DNA from: a virus
Strand: one strand, 5' to 3'
Virus record (IMG/VR): IMGVR_UViG_3300035438_000341
Span: 32,047-96,046 of that record
Length of the DNA stretch: 64,000 nucleotides
A program made the position numbers and the translations under genes. Below, piece by piece: positions 24,601 to 30,947 of this stretch. The notes under the pieces are model-generated. The model worked only from the letters and a program-made list of their open reading frames with translations. It searched no databases and was not told the DNA's origin. Positions within the stretch are counted from its first letter, which is position 1; each line of letters begins with the position of its first letter.

Positions 24601-26069
24601 AAGCTTCAAACTATGATACAGCTAACATCAATGATCCATATTTAGTATTTAAGAAAATGATTCAATTAGATAAAGCTAAAAAAACTATCATCTCTTCTGT
24701 AGATGATATTATTTCAGGATCATTCATAAAAGAATTAAAAAATAAAATATTTGACTATAGAGATGCATTCTCTGAAATATTAATGTCAGATAAAGGAAAC
24801 GTTAGACAAGTGCTACAAAATGTTTTAGAACCTTATACAGATATGTCTGATAGAGATTTTGTTAAGCTTTCACAAAAAGCTGTAAATGATCTATTTGATT
24901 GGGCTGTACAAACTACATTCAAAGAGGGTGTACCTGTAAACACAAAGGTGGCTAGAATATTATTAGGAACAGAGACAGAAAAATCTGCAGCTGAACAAAT
25001 TATTGATTATAGAGATTCAATATTAGGTAATCCTGTAAAAGGAATAGCTCCTAAGCCAGATCATAAGTTATTCAATAACATCATTCTTAATTCACTATCT
25101 ATAGATCAAAACGATAAAAATGGTGGTAGAAAAGGTGCTCCTATCAATCTTATATTAGATAACAGAGAAAACAAAGTGTCTGATCAAAACTTAACTATAT
25201 ATGGATTCAATGAGTTAAGAGAAACACTGAAAGAAGAAAACAATTTGAAACTATATGGTAAGTTAACAAGACTTGCTTTATTACAATCAGGGTTAACTAA
25301 TTCTCCTATATCATTCACTAACCTTCTTCCTTATAATGATTTCAAAGGATTGTACAATGAAACCTTGTCTATATTAGAAAAACTTCCTAACTTAGCACAG
25401 TTTCAAGAATTAAATATTTTTGAAAGAAACAATTGGAACAATAGTGATGTAGTTACATACAAAAGAGCTACATTATATTTTGGAGAAGATAAAGATGGTA
25501 CTAAGTATGTATCTAATCTAGATAGAGATACATTAGTTAAACCATTGAAAAAAGCAACAAACAATGGTATTATTCCTAAGTTAGTTGGGATTAGTCCTAT
25601 GTCAGAAGCTGGTAGATCAGATTTCATTGTTTATTCTTACGAGGATGTTATTTCTTCAGAACAAAGAATTCTTAGAAGAAAAACTGGTAACACACAACAT
25701 CAACATAAAATGTTAATGCAGAAGGTGTACACAACAGATGCTAATAACAAAAGAGTTCCTCTTCTTCACATTACGGAAAAGAATGGAAAGGTTTACACTA
25801 AGTATGTATACAAAGCAATCAATGCTTGGGGAGATTCATTCAGAGCACAAGAGTTCTACACAACAAATCAACAATCAGTTCTTGATAATGGATTTGATAA
25901 AGTGAACGAAGTGAAAGATGATGTCATTGTAGATATATATAAAGGTGGTGCTACTACTACTGCTGTAGAAACTGTAAGTGAAAAACCTGAAAGTGTTACA
26001 CAAGAAGAATGGGATGCTTCAACTCCTAAAGAAAAGGCAGAAATAATAAGACAACAAAAAGAATGTTAA
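12642..26069 (+). CDS. Giant virion RNA polymerase polyprotein (crAss-like vRNAP), 4475 aa
   Basis: A single 13.4-kb frame. The catalytic double-psi-barrel signature is DFDID at residues 3590-3594 (Mg-binding Asp triad). It is preceded by RIPT (3551-3554), NSIDVF and VIIPSALVKKAGS, matching the order RxPT...SI..F...DFDGD of cellular beta-prime. PKISGGMKVQ (3450-3459) is a candidate for the partner barrel. Further parts: KAQNG at 11-15; hydrophobic segments at about 139-166, 229-255 and 487-500; coiled coils at about 965-1070 and 1180-1250; a Pro/Ala linker at 1754-1795; a J-domain-like segment with HPDKN at 2003-2007; and a zincin-like YHEVFE (2164-2169) with EEF at 2220-2222. The crAss-like polymerase is packed in the head and transcribes early genes after injection. 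The fusion is far longer than the ~2200-aa vRNAP of phage phi14:2; proteolytic maturation is possible but not shown. Confidence 0.85.
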   Translation: MAENNLESIDKAQNGAAAVNPVPTQLNVETPMLDRLDLENQFGGYTAPGIPEPLPTYASPDNVYPDAVPLTSNLGGGGDDGSLESLYSSLRTPTSTKPGGSIMRTLSEVSSNRYDNFVPGDYNNEDAYAQNQSWTSKMINGVGKGLLLTGTTFLQGTVGMVNGLVQWGKDGRFASFYDNDFNRNLDEVIRKAEDVAPNFYTDVEKNASWYSPDYFLTGNFLWDGVVKNMGFAAGAYLTGGVYSAGLKGLAALPGASRLLSMGKVAEAVAKSEEMLLKLDKGTEAYGKIKALSDSYLRTYNILDKGHRAVVAGLSTSGEAGFEAFQNLNTFRNQKIQEFKDKNNGLEPKGADLDNINRSADSVGNASFLGNVALLSATNYIQFPKILGSSYKAEKGIINNVTRGIGDITTDAAGKFVAKTPKNKVLNTINKIRPYTFSASEGFEEGAQFSIGVGVNDYYNKKYNNEPTSWLDALSTGITEGFLSDEGAKNVLIGGLSGAIMMGKSKFQEGRETSKNTAEAITQFNNYQLSDFTKETKDSVNRGTVLQEEREQLLKEGNITESKDKETDYIINYLTPRIKFGRFDLVKAEIDDYRTLASTNDGFNELVKEEKALPTDTREAFLDRLNKFEQTANNVKSLYQTLNLRYSGLANADGTPMYPTSVIDKMLYATTKISDYEQRIPELTSQLIGSVDNIDEILQDVSEGKLDTFNTAVANLQASKLINKEELIEALDDAAFMTAKRDVLLKQYDGLKNNPEKYVAVEPTITDSEGNVLDENGNIVPKETVIVKVKDGKTGQVVDKKIEIGTEYVLGKIVKYDKDGNEVIQAPTLSILADNGDGTFKIKDKNGIRNVSAETLEGYQLSKLSDITKDKKKNYAYINRNNTFSNKLIKDANGNPVIGRLEYSANKDRLTFVYKNEKGQVIRSEVWNNMFKAQGTYKEAIITQVGEVTAEAAQATEEFVNAVTTISQKLQTRNNIILDLYDKSVKRLDEITKKLNTSKERTAKALEALEDQLAKESLTKKGTPRKNQTPAMKKIINELSSIQATLNKENEQLLSEKEELESNIPFFKDFLDNLESLPESGREMIKLLKDDINTLEDLIDITNQAIKDNSSLLKQIEDAFLKAVSIFNDYIKRLQQENPGVPLFIDDLQANLERALGDEGAQYYINNKQGITTQVLELESDINDFSAELKIPALNKKAEELVKDIADLKEGLDKLINEQIAKREILNAFEQFAEDVKKQEEEAAQMQRNVTLGQELLGTLTGSVQNFFGTKPYEQEAKKDKLTVVGATKPFTGDTVERPLPGYAARVNHFGTRVSDMDNVDDLRGVIVTANTEDQILSGLTEAFLSEDITDAKRKEEVRKEVIFLVVTENGQLVDKDGKLIPGKSADETQEAYNKRLYDNAIFQVFPSASLAYTKGDVETGSMFRDTVPEYERESLKEQYKAWRDGQLSNTTLDKKGQKFKTSFGNLEFVKYKNADGTTSVDTSARTSAQDAGLLAKGILNRDAVITVATTNDDKSEGSVSFKSPKGRVFLRIPGQGLVRLYNKKFNKTESETIFDAMLNLAKNASANGSLFGNEKEEVNKNILNWLKSVVYWGIAKDKEGNRKPAGYNNIWFEDVMEDGKQVKKLFMSGLQKESQRYFDFTPQGLINSKQDILGLLGQMYANTDAKKVNIDTYNAPYDEILSFDNLGLPVTRTWPNYQTYLLSANIVDKDGNVIGKRTGKEIPLTTQVRPLTSAEDTNRKGVYFTLNSSVEYTVPAAPIVKPAVVVTPAPVAATPTAQAPVAPTASPVVPQQQPTPPGQYNLNGEAENSRMFGNGVGEIRFTFNSAKAIEYIKSLSIDIFSIQGLLPAEISTAFFKNDIMNINSDDVKMKIGQIKENLRDTNPDATDEELTGKALNIAVSMIWKDVAPQVVGEMTPVQPAIADEAPTSLVTRINDTITKIFEYESLFDFSTDQPGKVVKGEFIPDNLGSQIFEALNKSIKGELVKTDKVEAQKLFKEYAKEVHPDKNTQSSERQTIAEAFFKAMSVAKEQGRVDILNELKDKFDLEIAEVTTVVKTPIEEEEVVTPEKVVPATTLPEGFINLDDIEDVDVDRSEMRVAQAIDKLDQFKAENWKKLEEDYNKMLPNVPLYRVKNLIKGTNGRQLWGMFHDAAVYVYENAEEGTAYHEVFEAVWKMFAGPAQKQAIINEFKSRTGSFTDRETRKSVEYKNATAYQIKEQLAEEFREAVLFDKLGKPLESKSLISRLFSQLIDAIKAFFVGPRAQINTRELFNRIGNGYYAQFNPYETQLSYAKKGVIDIENAQANQTSEGRSTTIPEIEMHDIIQHMTFLTLTKLSLNNESVFTVNDQKESELYPALKLGILKLLAGQKKLNDILVTEGKSTLEKVTRMNNNLDTLSYNIQMEWAEITANHKAHLKTFDVQFDENDEGILNSEENTGRGELEASNKIDSYRKANAALKLVLSTIPVTEMTGGKIDWLPSSIGGVTLIPADQIHIDLKSKLHSSMDIEDMLLGLKTMAENNPNYNALFRRLTGNSANQGLDITTIQEHDFQLAAALWKSISMQNPDVITVFLQEDGDVVVSNSTLSSAAKQAKKGMINDIISTLKADQSKYFRYVPATGRYYAKDNLKALEFDGSGLKQYVDFLNSIGIEFNERDLVDLKADQLSVFKKSVGYIREELAKVGDTKIVKDANNNDVEEDGGIRSISTKTLNIDGNLFELAIVKAVIENTEFQSTYFNINGERTQSFIGTNLISALHNTLSKLKNIEDLQNDPRHKRFAYLAAGNDVFVQGSQMLKKMFDIVGTDSTGKRRAGTEDIGKPVIVDGIVDEETGKKKEASKVSYRQRLIQELNLNLSGIFMNLVPGDASLEHAIRMYNAKDPFVSEDQLLNKGYLDIFKDYFMSEVELVKENRNTAKDNGKDLRFFKAILGDEAHKKIASRIKKDTDAEQLYQDNKEAINSAVEAFIKQETEDTEDLLRSYDIVTTEDGQVSVDKVSLFKKGEAVTQAGLNTKLKALSINYMIANIEMHKILYSDPYQYNDELKRIKNFTSPGQPLVPSSQKIDARLNEIYNKGFEPDDIGYIDMTQDHFKSVTLADVLSTNKNLGYDVPYEETDGGGLITLKATKVFKLRAGTWTSNNEKQYRFDIAFEELFKSGASEETLKKFLKGNPGIKDTYTPVKPIVRGNKDNGRTYNDIVLHKFALAPISFRILYEMNPDSNAIKLYNKMQAENIDYAVFASGSKVGTEKISPLYNAKGEFDNTPFQDAKEKKGNLADNVKRAVTNIPFTIVAVQSEVPSKDVPSVTQGSQITKLATMDYLESGVPVDFMAGKEFEDRFLAWLDLDDKSSYNNGTNIYNEIVNNQKLLEARIEDAVESLYKKLGIKETVNEEGNREWRIEDRDKLVKTLTEEIGKREINYNITDAFEGFVKGDVILEATPIYQQVRNILYSIADKTIVRPKISGGMKVQVSSALLESVRAEGKPVLDDKGKPTFNKDGSPKLSYESTELEFYKNEDGKRVCEIMIGRWFKSNKSDADLMNYFNNTDEGKKELAAITGVAFRIPTQKQNSIDVFKIKQFLPKDFGDSVIIPSALVKKAGSDFDIDKLSIYLKNLFTENSGKLKRIPFYGTGENAKKEFGKLYDVGYFDNYISQMKDSLSLESAEDRLMESMFPEEYSLQRENVIDTLYKKSLENAYIQSLENLISHPLNYDNLVKPNDAKPLSDLSDAIQKEMGYGKADFGNVGNMLSRRFMSNLRQSFVGGKQALGIAAQGQVGHAQRQRSVTYIDVDRLEGDLVDEQDKIILGTKSDSTIFATDTNINFQEYNSAVINGVKRPMLSWIKNKAGEYISDINGMFIDGYVDISKGDWIIKLGATTNTASTWLFLIDLGVPIDTVGYFMNQPIIRDYLRSIENKGYSWLYIEDMIEDKLAEYSPSKEFIKSGTSVKGIPAEADLFKMLKYNNAAPKSDMTDIQKLQQQYMLKEFLKYAKMASHMFNVSQASNYDTANINDPYLVFKKMIQLDKAKKTIISSVDDIISGSFIKELKNKIFDYRDAFSEILMSDKGNVRQVLQNVLEPYTDMSDRDFVKLSQKAVNDLFDWAVQTTFKEGVPVNTKVARILLGTETEKSAAEQIIDYRDSILGNPVKGIAPKPDHKLFNNIILNSLSIDQNDKNGGRKGAPINLILDNRENKVSDQNLTIYGFNELRETLKEENNLKLYGKLTRLALLQSGLTNSPISFTNLLPYNDFKGLYNETLSILEKLPNLAQFQELNIFERNNWNNSDVVTYKRATLYFGEDKDGTKYVSNLDRDTLVKPLKKATNNGIIPKLVGISPMSEAGRSDFIVYSYEDVISSEQRILRRKTGNTQHQHKMLMQKVYTTDANNKRVPLLHITEKNGKVYTKYVYKAINAWGDSFRAQEFYTTNQQSVLDNGFDKVNEVKDDVIVDIYKGGATTTAVETVSEKPESVTQEEWDASTPKEKAEIIRQQKEC

Positions 26070-26070
26070 T

Positions 26071-29000
26071 ATGGCAAGTTGCATAAATAAAAATACTGAA
26101 GAATTCAAAGCGTTAGCTGAACAATCTAAGATCAATCCAATAATTCTTGCTGCAAAGATTTCTTTGTGGCAGGAAGAAAATGGTTTAGACAACTTTCCTG
26201 TTGTATCAGATGTAATGTTACAAACAGAAGATATGCCTTCATCTAAAGCTTCAGAAGAAACTGTAGCTGTGATGAGGAAAGCTGCTGAACAAATGGGTAT
26301 TGATATTCAAGACTTGCTTGATTATGCTAAAGCTAATCCTAATGTTGATGTTAAAAATGTAAATGGACTTGCTGATCTTATGAAAGGAGCAGTAGCTGTT
26401 GCACAAGGTAAAGAAGATGTAGCATTAATTGAGGAGATAGTTCACATCACAACAGCTATATTAGAACAAACTGATCCAAAACTTATAACAGAACTTATTA
26501 GTAAGATAGATAGATTTAAAATCTATAAGCAAGTATTAGAGGTTTATAGTAAAAAGAAAGAATATCAGCTTGCTAATGGAAAACCTGACATTAGAAAGAT
26601 TAAAAAAGAAGCTGTGGATAAACTTATATCTGAGGTGGTAGTTTATCAATCTGAGGGATCTACAGAGTATCCAGAGCTAATAGAAGAGGAAACTAGAAAT
26701 TGGGTTCAAGGATTATGGAATATGATTCTTGATAAGCTTAGGGGAATATATAAAAAATCTAACATTGATATATTCCAAGAAGTGGGTGGTATAGTGAGAG
26801 CTGGTGAAGCAGGAACTGTAGCAGATATTAAAACTGGTGGTATATATCTCCAAATAGATAGTAGTGTTAAAGCTAAGATAGATAACTTCTACAATAAAGT
26901 GAAAGACTATGCTAAAGAAATGGTGTATAATCCAGAAATAAAAGATGCTTCAGGAAATGTAACTCAAAAAAGAGGGTATACATTTAAAGGGGAAACAGTA
27001 GCTACAACTATTACAGAGAAAATAAAAAAGAATAAAAAGTTTCCAGAAAGAACACCTGAACAACAAGCTAGTGATGATGCTAAAAAAGATTGGGGAAGTG
27101 AAGGACACAGATTCCTAGAAAAATATTTTGTTACAAATCTTATTGATCAAGATGGATATAGAAAACCTGTATTTGGAAACAGTCGTATAGATTCTACATT
27201 AAGTTTAGATTTACAAATAAAGTTAAAAGGTTTTGCAGAAGAACTTATTGCAAGTTATCCTGTAGGTACAAGATTTCTTATAGAAGAAATGGTTGTTAAT
27301 ACAAAAGAGAAAGGAATGATTGGCTCTAGAGTGGATTTTAAAGCTGTATATCCTTTTGAAAAGAAGGATGGAACTTTTGATATGAAGATTGATACTCTTG
27401 ACTGGAAATTTACTACAGTGGATAAAACTAAGTATGAAGATATATCAAGAGATAAAATAAAAGACTGGGTTCCTCAAATGGGACAGTTTGTTGCTATTGA
27501 TTATACATATGGAGCTAACCAAACTCAAATAGGTAAATCTCGTATGATTCCTTTTATAATGAATTATAATTACAGAATAGCAGGAGATAAGAAATCTGGA
27601 TTAGTTCCAGAATCTATGGAGATAGGTAAACTTGATTCACTTAAAGAAACTAATCTTTATTTACTTCCTGTTCCTATCACTACAGAAACTACAGGTAATG
27701 AAGCAGTAGATAAATTAATTGTATCATTACAGGCTCAGTGGGATAAATTATATAGTAAACCTGTAACGTTTGAAGGAAAAGATAAAAGGATTGCTGATTT
27801 AGCAGAGCTTAGTAAGGCTATTCGTTTCTTACATTTAAAGCTTGATTTTGAACCATTGGTTAATGTTGGTAAAACATTCTTAAATAATGCTGCAGATACG
27901 TTAAAAGAGTTCAAGGCTATAAAGTTTGCAGAATTAGATGATGTTGAACTAAGTAAAAAACTACAAGATCTAATTTCTTATAAAGAAGGAGCACAAAAAT
28001 ATGCAGGTTTAGGAGAAACATTCCTTTCGTACTATCCAAGAAAGAGTTTAAATGCAGAAAGTCAAAAAATATTAGATGATTTAACTAATATTTCTAGATC
28101 TACAGATGCTATGTTGAAGGTGATAGATGATTTACAAAAACAATTTGTTGTAGAATTAGCTGTAAGAGAAAAGTTTACAACAGAAGAAACACAATTATCT
28201 GTATTAGATGCAGAAGCTAGCATTGTAGGAATGTCAAAAGCTTTCTTAGAATCTAGTAAACTTTCTTCTATGATAATAAATCTGACTACCAATTTAATAA
28301 TGGTAGCTAAAAAAGTTGTAGATGGTAAAGTTAGAAAACAAATCAAACAGTTTGGAGAGTTACTTATTCCTTTAGAGAAAGAAGCAAAAGCAAGAGGAAT
28401 AAAAGCTTTTGATATGATTGCTACAAAGTCTAAAGATGGAATGTCACTTATCAAAAAAATTAATCCTGAGTTTTGGGTGAAGGTTAATAAAGCTAAAGAA
28501 GATAATAACAAACAATTCTTCTTAGATAATGTAAACTTAGATGAATATAAAGCTCTTGCTAAAACAGCTATAGAACAAAGAACTATAGATGCTAGCAAAA
28601 GACAATACGCATCTGATCCAGAAACTAATGAGAGATACAAACAATATGCTATTGATGCTATTAATAATGCATTAGATATAACTAGAGATTCATTTAATGG
28701 ATACAATGATAAAACATTTGGATATTTATTTAGCAAATCCTTTAAGCAAGATAAAAACTATTCTAAGGAATATGTAGAAATGTCTAAGAGTAAAGCAGCG
28801 TTAGATGTTTGGAATGTCTTCACTAAGCTAAATGAAAGAGCTGAAGCAATGGGTTATCTTGGAGAATATAAAGATTCATTCTTTCCATTAATGGAAGCTA
28901 CAATATTAGAGAAGTTCTATCAGACTAGTAATGTAGCAGGACAAACAAAAGATTTCTTTCAAGATTTTTATAAGATAAAAGTAAATGAGGAGCAACAATT

Positions 29001-30861
29001 TTCTAAAAATGATCCAGAAACTGGTAAGGTTAAATTAGTTATTCCTAAACTTTTTACAAAAACAGACAAATCTATTGAGCAACTATCTACAGATCTTAAT
29101 AAAGTGGGAAGTATTTGGATTAAATCTATAGAAGAATATGAAAATAAAAAGAATTTAGAGAGTAAACTTCTTACATTACATTCTATAGAAGCTGCTAAAG
29201 GAAGTCTTATAATGGAGAATGGTAAAGTGGTAATTGAAGCAGGAGTTCCTAAAGTCAATCTTGATGAGAATAAAAATGCTGATCTATTGAAAGTTATTAT
29301 AAATGATTATTTATACAACTTAACAGAGAATCAAAGTTCATTAGGTAACATAACTATATCTGCAGCAGCATCTAAGTTAGGTAAAACAGAAGAAGATGTA
29401 GAAAAGGTTGAAGTGGGTACAAAGAAGGTGATAGCTACAGCAGATACATGGATACAATCATTGGCTGTAGGACTTAAACCAGCTATTGCAATAGCTAACT
29501 GGTTTGGTAATCAATTTACAGCATTCATACAAGCTGGAGGGTTCTATAATTTTTGGACTGATTTTGAAAAAAATAATCTAAAAGTTACTACTGGTAAACT
29601 AACTACAATAGAGAGAGGACTATTAGATTTGATACATCCTTTAAATGAAGATGTGTCTGAAGAAGAAAGAAGAAAACTTGCTTGGAAACAAGGATATATA
29701 GAATATCTTTCTACATGGTCTTTTACAGACATAATGCAAGTGACAAACTCTTTCCCTGAAAGAAAACTACAATTTGCTAATGCACTAAGCTTTATTGATA
29801 ACTCAATTGTGATAGATGGAGAAATTAGAAACATTAGAAAGTATTTAAAAGCTCAAGATAGAGCTACTAAGTATAATCTATCTACTAGTGAAAGAAAAGC
29901 ATTAGAAGCTACATTTGAAACCAGGGTGACAGAATTAAAAAATGCTCCTAATGCATTAAAGAATATCGCTAAGATAGAAAATGGTGAAATGGTTATACCA
30001 GGCGTAAGTGATTTGAACATTGCTAAGTTTAGTCTTACTGTGTCTGAATATGCTAGAACATTGAATGGTCAGATGAGTCTTACTAACAAAGCTGATTATA
30101 GAAGAGACACAATGTTTAGTTCATTTATGATGTTCAAAAACTGGATACCTAAACTTGTTACAGCAAGAGGAATGGATATCAAGAGAAATGTTGAACTTGA
30201 TACATGGGAGTATGGTAGAACAAGAGCATTTTTTAAAACAGTAGCCTTCCTTGGAAAATCTAATATATCATCTATGATTGATATTATTAATGGTACTGAG
30301 AAGGGATTGAAAATATTAGATGAGTTATTAGCAGCTAAGAAAATAGAACATTATAAAAAGACTGGACAAGAGTTAGAAATAACACAAGAAGAGTTTTATG
30401 ATCTAATGAGAGAACAATTAGTTAATCAATCTAAAGAACTTGGTTTATTATTAGGTTTGCTATTAATTGTATTTGCTGCAGCTGCTGCTGAACCACCAGA
30501 AGATGCTACAGATGCTGAAAAGAATGCATATAAGTGGTACAGTAAAGTTATAAATAAAATTAGTGATGAGGTTTCTTTCTATTATAATCCAATATCATTT
30601 GAGTCTATAACAAAAGGAAGTTTACTTCCATCTGTAGGACTTTTGTCTAAAGCATTTAAAATTGTAGATCAGGTATCTACAGAAGGATATGGAATAGCTA
30701 CAGATAATGAAGAAATGATGGAAAAAGCTCATGGATTAAAATATTTATTAAACATAATTCCAGGATTATCTCAAGCACAAAATGAAGCTCTTCCATATCT
30801 ATATCCTGAACTTGCAAAAGAAATGGGAATCAGAGTTTCCAAAGAAGCTAGAAGTAGGTAA
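26071..30861 (+). CDS. Large virion cargo protein with PD-(D/E)XK nuclease domain, 1596 aa
   Basis: This gene starts one base after the vRNAP stop and probably belongs to the same injected complex. Residues ~335-480 form a RecB/Cas4-like nuclease domain: GSEGHRFLE (342-350), EEM (405-407), GSRVDF with Asp422, LDWKFT with Asp444 and Lys446, and a WVPQM helix at 466-470. The Asp422 / Asp444-x-Lys446 layout is the classical metal site. EEIVH near residue 120 resembles a zinc-peptidase helix but lacks the first His. The middle (about 550-1000) is long, charged and helical. A strongly hydrophobic segment at about 1457-1475 near the C-terminus could span a membrane. In crAss-like phages large proteins next to the vRNAP act with it; the nuclease might degrade host DNA or process the entering genome, which is inference. 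Confidence 0.68.
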   Translation: MASCINKNTEEFKALAEQSKINPIILAAKISLWQEENGLDNFPVVSDVMLQTEDMPSSKASEETVAVMRKAAEQMGIDIQDLLDYAKANPNVDVKNVNGLADLMKGAVAVAQGKEDVALIEEIVHITTAILEQTDPKLITELISKIDRFKIYKQVLEVYSKKKEYQLANGKPDIRKIKKEAVDKLISEVVVYQSEGSTEYPELIEEETRNWVQGLWNMILDKLRGIYKKSNIDIFQEVGGIVRAGEAGTVADIKTGGIYLQIDSSVKAKIDNFYNKVKDYAKEMVYNPEIKDASGNVTQKRGYTFKGETVATTITEKIKKNKKFPERTPEQQASDDAKKDWGSEGHRFLEKYFVTNLIDQDGYRKPVFGNSRIDSTLSLDLQIKLKGFAEELIASYPVGTRFLIEEMVVNTKEKGMIGSRVDFKAVYPFEKKDGTFDMKIDTLDWKFTTVDKTKYEDISRDKIKDWVPQMGQFVAIDYTYGANQTQIGKSRMIPFIMNYNYRIAGDKKSGLVPESMEIGKLDSLKETNLYLLPVPITTETTGNEAVDKLIVSLQAQWDKLYSKPVTFEGKDKRIADLAELSKAIRFLHLKLDFEPLVNVGKTFLNNAADTLKEFKAIKFAELDDVELSKKLQDLISYKEGAQKYAGLGETFLSYYPRKSLNAESQKILDDLTNISRSTDAMLKVIDDLQKQFVVELAVREKFTTEETQLSVLDAEASIVGMSKAFLESSKLSSMIINLTTNLIMVAKKVVDGKVRKQIKQFGELLIPLEKEAKARGIKAFDMIATKSKDGMSLIKKINPEFWVKVNKAKEDNNKQFFLDNVNLDEYKALAKTAIEQRTIDASKRQYASDPETNERYKQYAIDAINNALDITRDSFNGYNDKTFGYLFSKSFKQDKNYSKEYVEMSKSKAALDVWNVFTKLNERAEAMGYLGEYKDSFFPLMEATILEKFYQTSNVAGQTKDFFQDFYKIKVNEEQQFSKNDPETGKVKLVIPKLFTKTDKSIEQLSTDLNKVGSIWIKSIEEYENKKNLESKLLTLHSIEAAKGSLIMENGKVVIEAGVPKVNLDENKNADLLKVIINDYLYNLTENQSSLGNITISAAASKLGKTEEDVEKVEVGTKKVIATADTWIQSLAVGLKPAIAIANWFGNQFTAFIQAGGFYNFWTDFEKNNLKVTTGKLTTIERGLLDLIHPLNEDVSEEERRKLAWKQGYIEYLSTWSFTDIMQVTNSFPERKLQFANALSFIDNSIVIDGEIRNIRKYLKAQDRATKYNLSTSERKALEATFETRVTELKNAPNALKNIAKIENGEMVIPGVSDLNIAKFSLTVSEYARTLNGQMSLTNKADYRRDTMFSSFMMFKNWIPKLVTARGMDIKRNVELDTWEYGRTRAFFKTVAFLGKSNISSMIDIINGTEKGLKILDELLAAKKIEHYKKTGQELEITQEEFYDLMREQLVNQSKELGLLLGLLLIVFAAAAAEPPEDATDAEKNAYKWYSKVINKISDEVSFYYNPISFESITKGSLLPSVGLLSKAFKIVDQVSTEGYGIATDNEEMMEKAHGLKYLLNIIPGLSQAQNEALPYLYPELAKEMGIRVSKEARSR

Positions 30862-30897
30862 TAACGCTATATTATACCTATCTATTTTATATAACAC

Positions 30898-30928
30898 TTT
30901 GACGTTAAGTTTATAAACATTATTTTTA
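30898..30928 (+). promoter_or_regulatory. Bacteroidota-type promoter for the tail-fibre operon
   Basis: TTTG at 30898-30901 is followed after 19 nt by TATTTTTA at 30921-30928, one mismatch from TAnnTTTG. It lies in the 86-nt gap after the cargo block, 19 nt before the ATG of the collagen-like fibre gene. It would drive the fibre genes to the terminator at 38530. Confidence 0.5.
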
Positions 30929-30947
30929 CACATTATACAACATACCC

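Noticed and set aside
28062-28736. 224-codon open frame on the minus strand
   Set aside because: It is antisense to the 1596-aa cargo gene and its Leu/Ser/Ile-rich product is what antisense of AT-rich coding DNA gives; no start signal.
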